A DNA stretch of 64,000 bases from Streptomyces daqingensis (GTDB taxonomy: Bacteria; Actinomycetota; Actinomycetes; Streptomycetales; Streptomycetaceae). Positions 41,005 through 49,329 of the stretch are shown here, piece by piece (positions within the stretch are counted from its first letter, which is position 1; each line of letters opens with the position of its first letter). The notes under the pieces were generated by a model that was given only the letters and a program-made list of their open reading frames with translations, ran no database searches and had not been told where the DNA came from. The DNA lies in the NCBI RefSeq assembly GCF_014645895.1, contig NZ_BMMP01000001.1, positions 124,001-188,000 on the forward strand. The letters run 5' to 3'. The position numbers were made by a program, and so were the translations under genes.

Positions 41005-41478
41005 CTAGCGGCCCGGTTTCCTGCGTACGTACAGCTGCTTGCGTACGCGTGCCACGACCGTGCCGTCGGCGGCGGTCACGGTCGACTCGAACCAGGGAAG
41101 GGCCTTGGAACCGTCCGCCGTCGCCTGCCGTATCTCCGCGACTCTCTCCTCGCTCAGCCGGAACTCGCTGTAGACGGTGCCGCGGCCCGGGGAGACGAAT
41201 TCGATCTCGCCGGTCTTGTCCCACACGACGTAGTCGCGTCCCAGCCGGTTGACGGCCAGCAGCACCCAGAAGGGATCGCTCATGGAGTAGAGCGAGCCGC
41301 CGAAGTGCGTGCCGAAGTAGTTGCGGTTGAACATGCCGAGGCGCAAGCGGATGCGCGCGCTGCTCCAGTCGTCCGCGATGTGCACGACCTTGATCCCCGC
41401 GCAGCGGTACGGCGGCCACCAGGCCAGCGTGCGGCGCAGACCGCGGGGATTGGAGATCAGCTTGGCGAGCTTGGGCAT
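41005..41478 (-). CDS. DUF4442 hot-dog-fold protein
   Basis: A 157-residue protein of the DUF4442 family, related to acyl-CoA thioesterases: SARIRLRLGMFNRNYFGTHFGGSLYSMSDPFWVLLAV includes the FGG(S/T) turn and the hot-dog helix. It may act on acyl-CoAs or bind them; the substrate is unknown. It is convergent with the beta-glucosidase gene and 36 bases after the MFS gene stop on the same strand. Confidence 0.85.
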   Translation of the reverse strand: MPKLAKLISNPRGLRRTLAWWPPYRCAGIKVVHIADDWSSARIRLRLGMFNRNYFGTHFGGSLYSMSDPFWVLLAVNRLGRDYVVWDKTGEIEFVSPGRGTVYSEFRLSEERVAEIRQATADGSKALPWFESTVTAADGTVVARVRKQLYVRRKPGR

Positions 41479-41514
41479 ACGGGGAAGCTACCACGGTGCG
41501 TACTGGCGAGTAAC

Positions 41515-42783
41515 TCAGCGCCCCGCGGCGCCTCGTGCCCCCCAGGCGACCGCTCCGGCCACCGCCGCGAGCAGGGCGACCGTCGTGAGAGCCGCCGGCA
41601 GGGAGATCCACTCGGCCAGGAACCCGATGGCGACGGGGCCGACGAGCATGCCGCCGTACCCCAGGGTCGAGGCGGCGGCCACGCCGCGGGGCCCCGCGAG
41701 TGCCCCGGCGTGCGCGACCGCGACGGGGAAGAGGTTGGCCAGGCCCAGGCCCGTGATCACGAAGCCGGCCAGTGCGGCCCACGTCCACGGCGCCAGGGCG
41801 CCGAGCGTCATCCCCGCCCCCGCGCTGAGCCCTCCCACCGTCAGCAGGCGGCGCTGGCCCAGCCGTTCGAGCAGAGCCGTCCCCGTCAGCCGTCCGACGG
41901 TCATGGCCAGCGCGAAGACGGAGTACCCGGCCGCTGCGAGAGACGCGCCCGCTCCGAGGTCCTCGGCCAGGTGCAGAGCGCTCCAGTCGGCCAGGGCGCC
42001 CTCGCCGTACGCCGTACACAGTGCGATCAGCCCCATGACGAGGACCAGGCACCGGGTGCTCCCGGAACGCTTCCCCGCCGCTCCGGCCGGTCCGTCCGCC
42101 GACGCGGCCTCGGTCCCCGCTTCGCCGGGGGGTGCCGCGAGGGCCGGCTGCCTCAGCAGGGCCCGTCCGGCCACTGCGGTGACGCACAGGCCCAGCGCGG
42201 TGAGCGCCAGCAGATGGCGGGCGGGGTCCCAGTGGCCTGCCACGAGACCGCCCAAGCCGGCGCCGAGCATGCCGCCGAGGCTGAACGCCGCGTGGAAACC
42301 GGGCATGACGGGACGGCCCAGTGCGGCGATCAGATCGACCGCCGCGGCGTTCATCGCGACGTTCAACGCCCCGTAGGCTGCCCCGAACACGGCGAGTACG
42401 AGACCGAGGGCGAGGGCGGAGTGGGTGAGCGGGGGAAGCGCCACACCGGCCGACAGCAGCACTGCCGCCGCGACGGTCACCGTGTGGCCCCCGAAGCGGT
42501 CGCAGAGCCGCCCGGTGAGCATCATGGTGATCACGCCCCCGGCGGAGACGCCGAGCAGTGCGAGCCCCAGTGCGCTGGGGGAGGCGCCGGTCTGCTCCTT
42601 GATCGCCGGGATGCGCACGACCCAGCCGGCGAAGAGGAATCCGTCGACGGCGAAGAAGGCGGTGAGCGCTGCGCGGAGGCGGGGCAGGGCCGCCGGGGTC
42701 CCGGACGCGGAGGCGTCCCGGGAACCGGTCTGGCGCCCCTTCGCGCCGGCGAGCGCCGACCGTATTTTGTTCAGTGTCGACAC
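41515..42783 (-). CDS. MFS transporter
   Basis: A 422-residue transporter with about 12 membrane helices, in two six-helix halves split by a loop near 205-235 (GTEAASADGPAGAAGKRSG). The loop GRLCDRFGGHTV after the second helix is the MFS signature. The likely cargo is a small sugar or drug; the family resembles FucP-like or ROK-linked exporters. The start is GTG 42783, inside the palindrome GTGTCGACAC; no ribosome site precedes it. The divergent ROK repressor probably controls it. Confidence 0.85.
   Translation of the reverse strand: MSTLNKIRSALAGAKGRQTGSRDASASGTPAALPRLRAALTAFFAVDGFLFAGWVVRIPAIKEQTGASPSALGLALLGVSAGGVITMMLTGRLCDRFGGHTVTVAAAVLLSAGVALPPLTHSALALGLVLAVFGAAYGALNVAMNAAAVDLIAALGRPVMPGFHAAFSLGGMLGAGLGGLVAGHWDPARHLLALTALGLCVTAVAGRALLRQPALAAPPGEAGTEAASADGPAGAAGKRSGSTRCLVLVMGLIALCTAYGEGALADWSALHLAEDLGAGASLAAAGYSVFALAMTVGRLTGTALLERLGQRRLLTVGGLSAGAGMTLGALAPWTWAALAGFVITGLGLANLFPVAVAHAGALAGPRGVAAASTLGYGGMLVGPVAIGFLAEWISLPAALTTVALLAAVAGAVAWGARGAAGR
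42774..42783. promoter_or_regulatory. palindrome GTGTCGACAC shared by divergent MFS and ROK-repressor genes
   Basis: A perfect 10-bp palindrome that gives an in-frame GTG on each strand: the MFS start on the minus strand and an alternative ROK start on the plus strand. It probably overlaps the promoters and may be a repressor site. Confidence 0.4.
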
Positions 42784-42800
42784 AAAGCGAGAATAGAGGG

Positions 42801-44033
42801 GTGACCCCGACGCGTACAAGCAAACTGGAGAGAGGCCGCAGCGCCCTCGGCCCGGCACTGGAACTCGTCCACACGGGAAGGGCGCCCACACGCGCCGTCC
42901 TGACCGCCGAACTCGGCGTCACCAGGGCGACGGCGGGAGCGGTCGCGGCCGAACTGGAGACGCTCGGCCTGATCACGGTCGACTCCAGCCCGGGCGCCGC
43001 GTCCGGCACCCAGGGACGTCCCTCGCACCGCCTCTCCGTCAACGGCGACGGCCCCGTCGTACTCGCCGCACAGGTGCACGCCGACGGATTCCGCGCGGCA
43101 CTCGTCGGACTCGGGGGACGGCTCATCGCCACGGCGCCCGGCGCGGGAACGGCGTCCGCCGACCCCGCGCACGTCCTGCGAGAGGTCGTCGAAGCGGGCG
43201 CCGGCCTGCTGAAGGAGACCGGACGCAGGTGCGTGGGAGCGGGGCTGGCGGTGCCCTCCGCCGTCGCCGAGCCCGAAGGAACGGCCCTCAATCCGCTGCA
43301 CCTGGCGTGGGAGGCGGGCGCCCCGGTGAGGGAGATCTTCACGCGCAGCCTGGCGCGGGCGCGTATCCCCGGCATCGCGGGCGAGACGGCCGCACGCGGC
43401 TACGCGGCCAACGACATCAACCTCGCCGCACTCGCGGAACACCGCCACGGCGCCGGCCGGGGAGCCGAGCACCTTCTCGTCGTCGGCACCGGCCACCGCG
43501 GTGTCGGCGGTGCCCTCGTGCTCGACGGCCGCCTCCACACCGGGAGTTCGGGCCTGGCCCTGGAGGTCGGGCACCTCACCGTCGACCCCGGCGGACGGCC
43601 GTGCCACTGCGGCAGCCGGGGATGCCTCGACGTGGAGACCGACCCGCTCGCGTTCCTCGAAGCGGCCGGACGGGAACCCGGCCCCGAGGTCTCCCTGCTG
43701 AAGCAGGCCAAGGAGCTGATCCTCTCCGACTACGAGTCGGACCCCGCCGTGCGCACCGCCGTGCACACGCTCAACGAGCGGCTAGGCCTGGGGATCGCGG
43801 GACTGGTGAACATCCTCAACCCCGACCGCGTCATCCTCGGCGGTCTGCACCGTGCCCTACTCGAAGCCGAGGGCGAGCATCTGCGCGCCGTGATCGCCGA
43901 CCGCAGCCTGTGGGGGAGGAGCGGGAGCGTGCCGGTGCTGCCCAGCTCGCTGCAGCACAACAGCCTCGTCGGAGCCGCGGAGCTGGCCTGGCAGCCCGTG
44001 CTCGACGATCCGCTCGGAGCTCTGGCGTCATGA
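42801..44033 (+). CDS. ROK-family transcriptional repressor
   Basis: A 410-residue regulator with an N-terminal winged helix (HTGRAPTRAVLTAELGVTRATAGAVAAELETLGLI, cut by position about 18-53) and a ROK sugar-binding domain. The zinc motif CHCGSRGCLD is present, and the ATP-loop region is degenerate, as in repressors. GTG 42801 is preferred for its typical N-terminus; GTG 42774 would add 9 residues. It probably represses the divergent MFS gene in response to a sugar. Its stop overlaps the GNAT ATG as ATGA. Confidence 0.9.
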   Translation: MTPTRTSKLERGRSALGPALELVHTGRAPTRAVLTAELGVTRATAGAVAAELETLGLITVDSSPGAASGTQGRPSHRLSVNGDGPVVLAAQVHADGFRAALVGLGGRLIATAPGAGTASADPAHVLREVVEAGAGLLKETGRRCVGAGLAVPSAVAEPEGTALNPLHLAWEAGAPVREIFTRSLARARIPGIAGETAARGYAANDINLAALAEHRHGAGRGAEHLLVVGTGHRGVGGALVLDGRLHTGSSGLALEVGHLTVDPGGRPCHCGSRGCLDVETDPLAFLEAAGREPGPEVSLLKQAKELILSDYESDPAVRTAVHTLNERLGLGIAGLVNILNPDRVILGGLHRALLEAEGEHLRAVIADRSLWGRSGSVPVLPSSLQHNSLVGAAELAWQPVLDDPLGALAS

Positions 44034-44560
44034 CGGCGGCGATCTCGGTCCGGCCCGGACGCGAGGAGGACCTGCGGGACCTTCAGGACATCGAACGTGC
44101 CGCCGGCCGCGTCTTCCGGGACCTGGGCATGGACCTCGTCGCCGACGACGCCCCGCCCGCGCTCGCCGTGCTGCGCCGCTTCCGCCGCGGCGGCGGGCTG
44201 TGGGTCGCCGCCGCCCCTCCGGACGACCGTCCCGTCGCCTACGCCCTGGTCGAACCCGTGGACGGCAACGCGCACATCGAGCAGATCTCCGTCCATCCCG
44301 ACCACGCGCGGCAGCGCATCGGGCAGGCCCTCATCGAGCATGTGGCGGAGCGCGCGGAAGCGGTCGGCATCCCCGCTCTCACGCTCTCCACCTTCACCCG
44401 GGTCCCCTGGAACGCGCCCTACTACGAGCGCCTCGGCTTCCGCGCGCTGGAACCGCGGGAGCTGACACCCGGCCTGCTGCGGATCCGGGAGGAGGAAACC
44501 CTCGCCGGCCTGGACCGCTGGCCGCGTGTCTGCATGCGCCGTCCCCTGCGGGCGCGCTGA
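44030..44560 (+). CDS. GNAT-family N-acetyltransferase
   Basis: A 176-residue acetyltransferase: VRPGREEDLRDLQDIERAA, then HIEQISVHPDHARQRIGQALIEH, with the acetyl-CoA loop DHARQRIGQA, and NAPYYERLGFRALEP near the end. The substrate is unknown. The ATG at 44030 overlaps the ROK repressor stop, so the pair is translationally coupled. It may acetylate an amino sugar or amine linked to the ROK/MFS locus; this is inference. Confidence 0.9.
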   Translation: MTAAISVRPGREEDLRDLQDIERAAGRVFRDLGMDLVADDAPPALAVLRRFRRGGGLWVAAAPPDDRPVAYALVEPVDGNAHIEQISVHPDHARQRIGQALIEHVAERAEAVGIPALTLSTFTRVPWNAPYYERLGFRALEPRELTPGLLRIREEETLAGLDRWPRVCMRRPLRAR

Positions 44561-44596
44561 ACCGGCGGCCGTATCGACGGCAGAAGAGGGGGAGCA

Positions 44597-45715
44597 GTGG
44601 CCGCGACGCTCATCGACGAGCTCCGTGCTTTCGCCCGCGCGGCGGTTGAGGCCGGGAATCCGGAGGGCATGACCGCAGACGAAGCGGACGTCCTGGCCGA
44701 CCGTTCCGACGGCACCGTGCTCGGCTACGGCGCAGTCGTCGCCAAGGCCCATCCGCCGCCACGCCCCGGGCGTGGTGCGCCGGCACGCCGGGACGACCGA
44801 GCAGGGGGCGAACACTCCGACGGTGACGTGGAGTTGACGGTACGTCTGGGCATCGCCGCCCACCCGTGTCTCACCGGCATACTGCTCCCGCCGATTGGCG
44901 CCGCCCGTGGCGTTCCGCAGCCACGGCGTCTGCCCGGCGGACGGCTCGCCACGCTCTGGCCGCGCGGCACACCCGTCAGCCCGGACGCGCCGGACGCCGT
45001 CCCCTGGGAGGCGGCCGGCGTGCTCCTCGCCCGGCTGCACGCCGTGCGGCCCGGAGACCTGGCGGGAGATCTGCCCGCCCCCGTACCGGCGATGCGGGGC
45101 CCCGCCAAGGCGGCCCGGGCGATGCGGCGTCTGCGCTCGGCACGTGGCGCCGGCGAGGGCGCAGCCACCGGCACCGCCTCCCCCGGAAGCCTCGCGCCCG
45201 AACTCGCCGCGGCCGCCGACGCCGTCGAGACGGCCTGGGCGCTGCTGCCGCCCTGGTGCCGAGACGAAGCCCCGCCCCCGGCGTCACGGGCCGGATCGCT
45301 CTGCCACGGCGACTTCCACCTCGGCCAGCTGATCAGTCACCCGCGCTGCGGGGGCAGTTGGCTGCTCATCGACGTCGACGACCTCGGACTGGGGGACCCC
45401 GCGTGGGATCTCGCCCGCCCGGCGGCCTGGTACGCGTCAGGGCTGCTGGACCCGGCCGACTGGGAGCGCTTCCTCGGCGCCTACCGGCACACAGCCGGCG
45501 AGCACTGCCGGGACCCCTGGCCCCTCCTGGACGCGCCCGCCCGGACGCTCACCGCGCAGACGGCCGCGCTCGGGATCGTCAAGGCCCACGCCGCCGGGCG
45601 GCCGCTGGACGAGGCGGAGTCGGCATGCGTCGAAGCATGCGTGCGGATGGCCCACGTCGACACCACCAGCACCACCCGCACCATCTCCACCGGTGGACGT
45701 GAGACGAACACCTAG
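44597..45715 (+). CDS. aminoglycoside phosphotransferase-like (APH family) protein
   Basis: A 372-residue kinase-fold protein. The catalytic loop is CHGDFHLGQL (HGDxH with Gln for the usual Asn) and the metal-binding motif is IDVDDLGLGDPAWDLA. The N-terminal part has an ATP lobe with VAKAHPPP. It is likely a small-molecule kinase such as a choline, maltokinase-like or amino-sugar kinase; resistance is possible but not shown. AGAGGGGGAGCA precedes GTG 44597. It follows the GNAT gene by 36 bases. Confidence 0.84.
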   Translation: MAATLIDELRAFARAAVEAGNPEGMTADEADVLADRSDGTVLGYGAVVAKAHPPPRPGRGAPARRDDRAGGEHSDGDVELTVRLGIAAHPCLTGILLPPIGAARGVPQPRRLPGGRLATLWPRGTPVSPDAPDAVPWEAAGVLLARLHAVRPGDLAGDLPAPVPAMRGPAKAARAMRRLRSARGAGEGAATGTASPGSLAPELAAAADAVETAWALLPPWCRDEAPPPASRAGSLCHGDFHLGQLISHPRCGGSWLLIDVDDLGLGDPAWDLARPAAWYASGLLDPADWERFLGAYRHTAGEHCRDPWPLLDAPARTLTAQTAALGIVKAHAAGRPLDEAESACVEACVRMAHVDTTSTTRTISTGGRETNT

Positions 45716-45769
45716 TCTGTAGACGCAGAGCCGACTGGTGAATCCACTTTCGTGGAGAGGGAGTTGACC

Positions 45770-46084
45770 ATGCAGTGTCCCAAGTGCGGTGCCCCGATGC
45801 AGACGTTCAACCGCAACGGCGTCCAGATCGAGCAATGCGGAGGCTGCCGGGGCATCTTCCTCGACTACGGGGAGCTGGAGGCCCTCACGCGCCTGGAATC
45901 GCAGTGGTCGCAGCCCGCCGGACCGCCTCCGGCCGCTCCGTACGGTCAAGGGGGCGGTCCCGTGCCTCAGTCGCCGCAGTCGTATCCCACGGGACCGGCC
46001 TGGGGTGCGCCGCACCACGGTCACCACGGCCATCACCGGCACGGGCACAAGCGGGGGTTCGGGCACATGCTCTTCTCGTCATGA
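45770..46084 (+). CDS. TFIIB-type zinc-ribbon protein with His-rich tail
   Basis: A 104-residue protein. The zinc ribbon CPKC (Cys3, Cys6) and CGGC (Cys23, Cys26) is complete, followed by GIFLDYGELEALTRLE as in zf-TFIIB domain proteins. The rest is Pro/Gly/Gln-rich and ends in HHGHHGHHRHGHKRGFGH, a tract likely to bind Zn or Ni. The function is unknown. GGGAG lies eight bases before ATG 45770. Confidence 0.85.
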   Translation: MQCPKCGAPMQTFNRNGVQIEQCGGCRGIFLDYGELEALTRLESQWSQPAGPPPAAPYGQGGGPVPQSPQSYPTGPAWGAPHHGHHGHHRHGHKRGFGHMLFSS

Positions 46085-46196
46085 GCCGCTTCCCGGTCGT
46101 GTACGGGCAGTGAGCATGCCGCACGGGGCCGGGAGTGACGGGAGGCCGGAGAAGCCGCGCCACCGCGTGAACGTCTCTGAGTGAACGCCTCTGACA

Positions 46197-46230
46197 CGAG
46201 TGCCCCGGTCGTCGCCGACCGGGGCACTCG
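46197..46230. terminator. terminator of the minus-strand tRNA operon
   Basis: A 14-bp perfect stem (46197-46210 with 46217-46230) and a 6-base loop, 12 bases after the last tRNA. It can also serve the zinc-ribbon gene on the other strand. Confidence 0.82.
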
Positions 46231-46241
46231 GATCTCGCTGT

Positions 46242-46312
46242 GGACGATACTGGGATTGAACCAGTGACCTCTTCCGTGTCAGGGAAGCGCTCTCCCGCTG
46301 AGCTAATCGTCC
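46242..46312 (-). tRNA. tRNA-Val(GAC)
   Basis: A cloverleaf with acceptor GGACGAT/ATCGTCC, anticodon stem-loop CTTCC-CTGACAC-GGAAG with anticodon GAC, and T-arm ACTGG-TTCAATC-CCAGT. No CCA is encoded. It is the last of five tRNAs in a minus-strand operon. Confidence 0.97.
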
Positions 46313-46371
46313 TCTGCTGTGGACTCCCACAGCTCTCGGAGAGCAAAAGGGCCCCGTGGGGCCTTCCGCGT

Positions 46372-46442
46372 GCGCGGTACTGGGATTGAACCAGTGACCT
46401 CTTCCGTGTCAGGGAAGCGCTCTCCCGCTGAGCTAACCGCGC
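46372..46442 (-). tRNA. tRNA-Val(GAC)
   Basis: The same body as the neighbouring Val tRNA with a different acceptor stem, GCGCGGT/ACCGCGC. Anticodon GAC. Confidence 0.97.
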
Positions 46443-46486
46443 AGTCCCTATGCCGTAGCAGAGGGAAGGGCCCTTGCGGGCCCGGT

Positions 46487-46557
46487 GGACGATACTGGGA
46501 TTGAACCAGTGACCTCTTCCGTGTCAGGGAAGCGCTCTCCCGCTGAGCTAATCGTCC
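46487..46557 (-). tRNA. tRNA-Val(GAC)
   Basis: Identical over its length to the tRNA at 46242-46312, with acceptor GGACGAT. Anticodon GAC. Confidence 0.97.
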
Positions 46558-46561
46558 TTGG

Positions 46562-46632
46562 AGGTGGAGACGGGATTTGAACCCGTGTAGACGGCTTTGC
46601 AGGCCGTTGCCTCGCCTCTCGGCCACTCCACC
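46562..46632 (-). tRNA. tRNA-Cys(GCA)
   Basis: Acceptor GGTGGAG/CTCCACC with discriminator U, anticodon stem-loop ACGGC-CTGCAAA-GCCGT giving anticodon GCA, and T-arm ACGGG-TTCAAAT-CCCGT. Confidence 0.97.
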
Positions 46633-46661
46633 TAGGCGGGGGTCGGTGAACCCCCACTCAG

Positions 46662-46734
46662 AGCGGACGACGAGATTCGAACTCGCGACCCTCACCTTGG
46701 CAAGGTGATGCTCTACCAACTGAGCCACGTCCGC
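46662..46734 (-). tRNA. tRNA-Gly(GCC)
   Basis: Acceptor GCGGACG/CGTCCGC with discriminator U, loop TTGCCAA giving anticodon GCC, and T-arm GCGAG-TTCGAAT-CTCGT. It is the first gene of the operon. Confidence 0.97.
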
Positions 46735-46777
46735 AGGTTGTCGTCCGTTCTGCTTCCGCGTCCCGGCGACGTGGTGA

Positions 46778-46805
46778 ACTCTAGCGGATATCGGTGCCAG
46801 CTCAA
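46778..46805 (-). promoter_or_regulatory. promoter of the Gly-Cys-Val-Val-Val tRNA operon
   Basis: On the minus strand TTGAGC (46800-46805), a 16-base spacer and TAGAGT (46778-46783). The -10 is a strong consensus match, and the predicted start is about 37 bases before tRNA-Gly. Confidence 0.65.
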
Positions 46806-46870
46806 ATTCTGTTTGCCCTCCGTGCACGCTCGTACGCACCGCCGAACTGCGACGGCGGCCTCACGAAACG

Positions 46871-46940
46871 CGGCCCTTGCGCCCCGTCGCGGCCGCGCGG
46901 CACGGCCGGCCCGGACGGCCGCGACGGGGCGCAAGGGCCG
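46871..46940. repeat. 25-bp perfect inverted repeat upstream of pabC
   Basis: Arms 46871-46895 and 46916-46940 are exact reverse complements, GC-rich, with a 20-base loop. They lie between two divergent transcription units, so this is not a terminator of either unit as read. It may be a cruciform, an operator, an antiterminator or an end-on remnant of a lost element. Confidence 0.75.
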
Positions 46941-47083
46941 GGTCCCTGCCGTCGGCCCACCGCTGGGATCACGCCATGATCGACCCGGTTCGGGGTGATC
47001 GCGGAGGCGAAGCCGAAGGCTTTCGCCTGCTCAAGGTAGCGTCGGAGGCGCGGCACAGGACGGGGCGATCGGAGGAGAGGCCC

Positions 47084-47905
47084 ATGAGGATCTGGCTCGA
47101 CGGCGGGCTCCAGGACGTCGACGGCGCACGCGTCTCGGTGCTCGACCACGGACTGACGGTCGGCGACGGCGTCTTCGAGACGATCAAGGTCACTGACGGG
47201 CGGCCCTTCGCGCTGACCAGGCACATCGACAGGCTCGGGGTCTCCGCCCGAGGCCTCGGCCTGCCGGAGCCCGACCGCGACGAGGTGCGCCGCGCGTGCG
47301 AGTCCGTCACCGAGGCGGAGCCCCTGGCGCTCGGCCGGCTGCGGGTCACTTACACCGGAGGGACCTCACCGCTGGGGTCCGAGCGGAGCGGGGCCCGGCC
47401 GACCCTCGTCGTCGCCCTCGCGGAAGCCGCACGGCGCCCCGACTCCACCGCGGCGGTCACGGTCCCCTGGACGCGCAACGAACGCGGAGCGCTCGCCGGC
47501 CTGAAGACGACGTCATACGGCGAGAACGTGCTCGCCCTATCCCGAGCCCACCAACATGGAGCCAGCGAGGCGGTGTTCGGCAACACGCGCGACAGGCTGT
47601 GCGAAGGCACCGGCACCAACGTCTTCGTCGTCCTCGACGGCCAACTCCACACTCCGCCGCTGGAGTCGGGGTGCCTCGCGGGCATCACCCGGGCGCTCGT
47701 GGCGGAGTGGGCCGGAGCACGCGAGACCGACCTGCCCCTGGACTCCCTCGAGCAGGCCGAGGAGATCTTCTTGACCTCCTCGCTCCGCGACGTCCAGGCC
47801 GTGCACCGCATCGACGGCCGCGAACTGCCCGGCGCCCCGGGGCCCGTCACCGCCAAGGCGATGCGCCTCTTCGCGGAGGGTTCCGCCGCCGACATCGACC
47901 CGTGA
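47084..47905 (+). CDS. pabC: aminodeoxychorismate lyase-like class IV aminotransferase
   Basis: A 273-residue fold-type IV PLP enzyme. The PLP lysine is Lys141 in LKTTSYGENVLA. The start MRIWLDG with DHGLTVGDGVFETIKV is typical of aminodeoxychorismate lyase (PabC), which makes 4-aminobenzoate for folate; branched-chain and D-amino-acid aminotransferases are the alternatives. GTGTNVFVVLDG supplies the phosphate-binding loop. A strong GGAGGAGAG ribosome site precedes ATG 47084. No other pab gene is in the window, so the name is tentative. Confidence 0.82.
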   Translation: MRIWLDGGLQDVDGARVSVLDHGLTVGDGVFETIKVTDGRPFALTRHIDRLGVSARGLGLPEPDRDEVRRACESVTEAEPLALGRLRVTYTGGTSPLGSERSGARPTLVVALAEAARRPDSTAAVTVPWTRNERGALAGLKTTSYGENVLALSRAHQHGASEAVFGNTRDRLCEGTGTNVFVVLDGQLHTPPLESGCLAGITRALVAEWAGARETDLPLDSLEQAEEIFLTSSLRDVQAVHRIDGRELPGAPGPVTAKAMRLFAEGSAADIDP

Positions 47906-47975
47906 GCCGGTGAGCGCCCCGGAACCCGCGGCCGATCCGGTGACGCCGGGCGCCGCGCGCGGGTAGAACTCGACC

Positions 47976-48812
47976 GTGACCACCACGCTGCGCCCCAGGG
48001 GCCCCGAGCAGTTCGACGCCGAAGGCGTCCGCTCCCGCTGCTACGACATCTGCGTCAACAGCCGACCCGTCGGCTCCCTGGAGCTGAGCACCGACCCGCA
48101 GAAGGGGCCCACGACGGGCCGCGTCGTCCGCCTCGCCGTCGACGAGGGGGAGCGGCGGCGCGGACGGGGCGCGGTCGCGGCTCTCTCCGCCGAGGAAGTG
48201 CTCCGCCGCTGGGGCTGCAACCGCGTGGAGACGAGCATTCCCGCCGATGCGCACGCCGCCCTCGGTCTGACCGGGAGCCTGGGCTACCAGGAGCGCGGCC
48301 GCAGCATGCTGAAGGAGCTCCGCGACAGGCCGCGGCTGCCGCCCGGCAGCGAGGACCGCGCGATGACGCAGGCGGAGTTCCCCGCCTGGCGCGAGCGCGG
48401 GCAGCCGCTGCAGCAGCGGCTCCTGGCCGAGCGGGGCGTACCCGCGCACGAGGTGGTTCGCAGAGCGGCGGAGTCCTTCGACGGTCTGCTGCCCCAGGGC
48501 GCCGCCACCCCGACCGCCGCCCTCCGCGTGCTCGTCCACGACGGAGAGGAGGTCGGCGTCGTGTGGGTCGAGCTCGAACACAGCCCCCATAGGGACGCCG
48601 GCGCCTACGTGTACGAGGTCGAGGTCGACGAGGCGCACCGGGGCCGGGGGCACGGCCGTTCGCTCATGCTGGCCGCCGAGCGCGAAGCCCTCGACGCCGG
48701 AGCCGGAGTCCTCGGACTGCACGTCTACGCGTATAACACCCCGGCGCTGAACCTGTACTCCTCACTCGGCTACCGCCCGGTGGAGCTCCACTTCTTCAAG
48801 CCGCTGCTGTGA
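47976..48812 (+). CDS. GNAT-family N-acetyltransferase (tandem-domain)
   Basis: A 278-residue protein with two GNAT-like halves. The first has VRLAVDEGERRRGRGAVAALSAEE (acetyl-CoA loop with RRRGRG), and the second has YEVEVDEAHRGRGHGRSLMLAAE and NTPALNLYSSLGYRPVEL. The second half looks catalytic. TAGAAC lies about seven bases before GTG 47976, suggesting a leaderless transcript. It follows pabC by 70 bases. Confidence 0.85.
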   Translation: MTTTLRPRGPEQFDAEGVRSRCYDICVNSRPVGSLELSTDPQKGPTTGRVVRLAVDEGERRRGRGAVAALSAEEVLRRWGCNRVETSIPADAHAALGLTGSLGYQERGRSMLKELRDRPRLPPGSEDRAMTQAEFPAWRERGQPLQQRLLAERGVPAHEVVRRAAESFDGLLPQGAATPTAALRVLVHDGEEVGVVWVELEHSPHRDAGAYVYEVEVDEAHRGRGHGRSLMLAAEREALDAGAGVLGLHVYAYNTPALNLYSSLGYRPVELHFFKPLL

Positions 48813-48816
48813 GCGT

Positions 48817-49329
48817 TCAGTTACGCCCGCTCTCCAGCAGACCGTCTGCGATCTCCTCGATCTGCTCCCGTAGCCCTTCCTGGCTCTTCCCGCCGTCCAG
48901 CCGGCGGCCCGCGATGACATACGTGGGCGTGCCCGTCACGCCGATCGCCTTCCCCTCGGCCTGGTCGGCGTCGACCATCAGCAGGTGGCGCCCGTCGATG
49001 AGCGCGGTCTCGAACTCATCGGCGTCCAGGCCGAGTTCGCGGGCGACGTCGAGCAGCAGGGCCTCGCCCCGCGAGGCCAGTTCGGCGTGGCGCTCCAGCA
49101 CGGCGGCGGCGAACTCGTCGCCTTTGCCCTGCTCGTACGCCTCCTCGGCGGCCTGGGCGGCGGCGTAGGCGTGCTTGTGCTTCTCCAGCGGGAAGTGCCG
49201 CAGTCGGATCTCCAGCCGCTCCCCGTACCGCTCGCGTAGCGCGTCCAGGTCGTGCTGCGCCTTGTGGCAGTCGGGGCACTGAAGCTCGCACCAGTAGTCG
49301 AGCACGGGGCGGGAGGCGGCGTCGTCCAT
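48817..49329 (-). CDS. DsbA/FrnE-family thioredoxin-fold protein
   Basis: A 170-residue protein with redox motif CPDC (Cys18, Cys21) at the start of the thioredoxin fold, a helical insertion (AYAAAQAAEEAYEQGKGDEFAAAVL) and the cis-Pro loop GVTGTPTYVIAG. It has no signal peptide, so it probably works in the cytoplasm as an oxidoreductase. It is convergent with the GNAT gene with only 4 bases between stops. Confidence 0.85.
   Translation of the reverse strand: MDDAASRPVLDYWCELQCPDCHKAQHDLDALRERYGERLEIRLRHFPLEKHKHAYAAAQAAEEAYEQGKGDEFAAAVLERHAELASRGEALLLDVARELGLDADEFETALIDGRHLLMVDADQAEGKAIGVTGTPTYVIAGRRLDGGKSQEGLREQIEEIADGLLESGRN

Larger units (their letters stand above)
46735..47083. other. 349-base divergent region between the tRNA operon and pabC
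   Basis: It holds the tRNA promoter and the large inverted repeat at 46871-46940. A GGAGGAGAG ribosome site precedes pabC. No convincing small gene is present. Confidence 0.5.

Noticed and set aside
40427-43375. 982-codon minus-strand open frame
   Set aside because: It crosses the beta-glucosidase end, DUF4442, MFS and ROK genes in the wrong frame or strand; the real genes have family motifs.
44597-45715. Aminoglycoside resistance gene
   Set aside because: The APH-like fold is shared by many metabolic kinases; nothing in context points to antibiotic production or resistance.
46242-46557. CRISPR-like array of repeated 71-base units
   Set aside because: The units fold as tRNA-Val cloverleafs; no spacers of fixed length and no cas genes.
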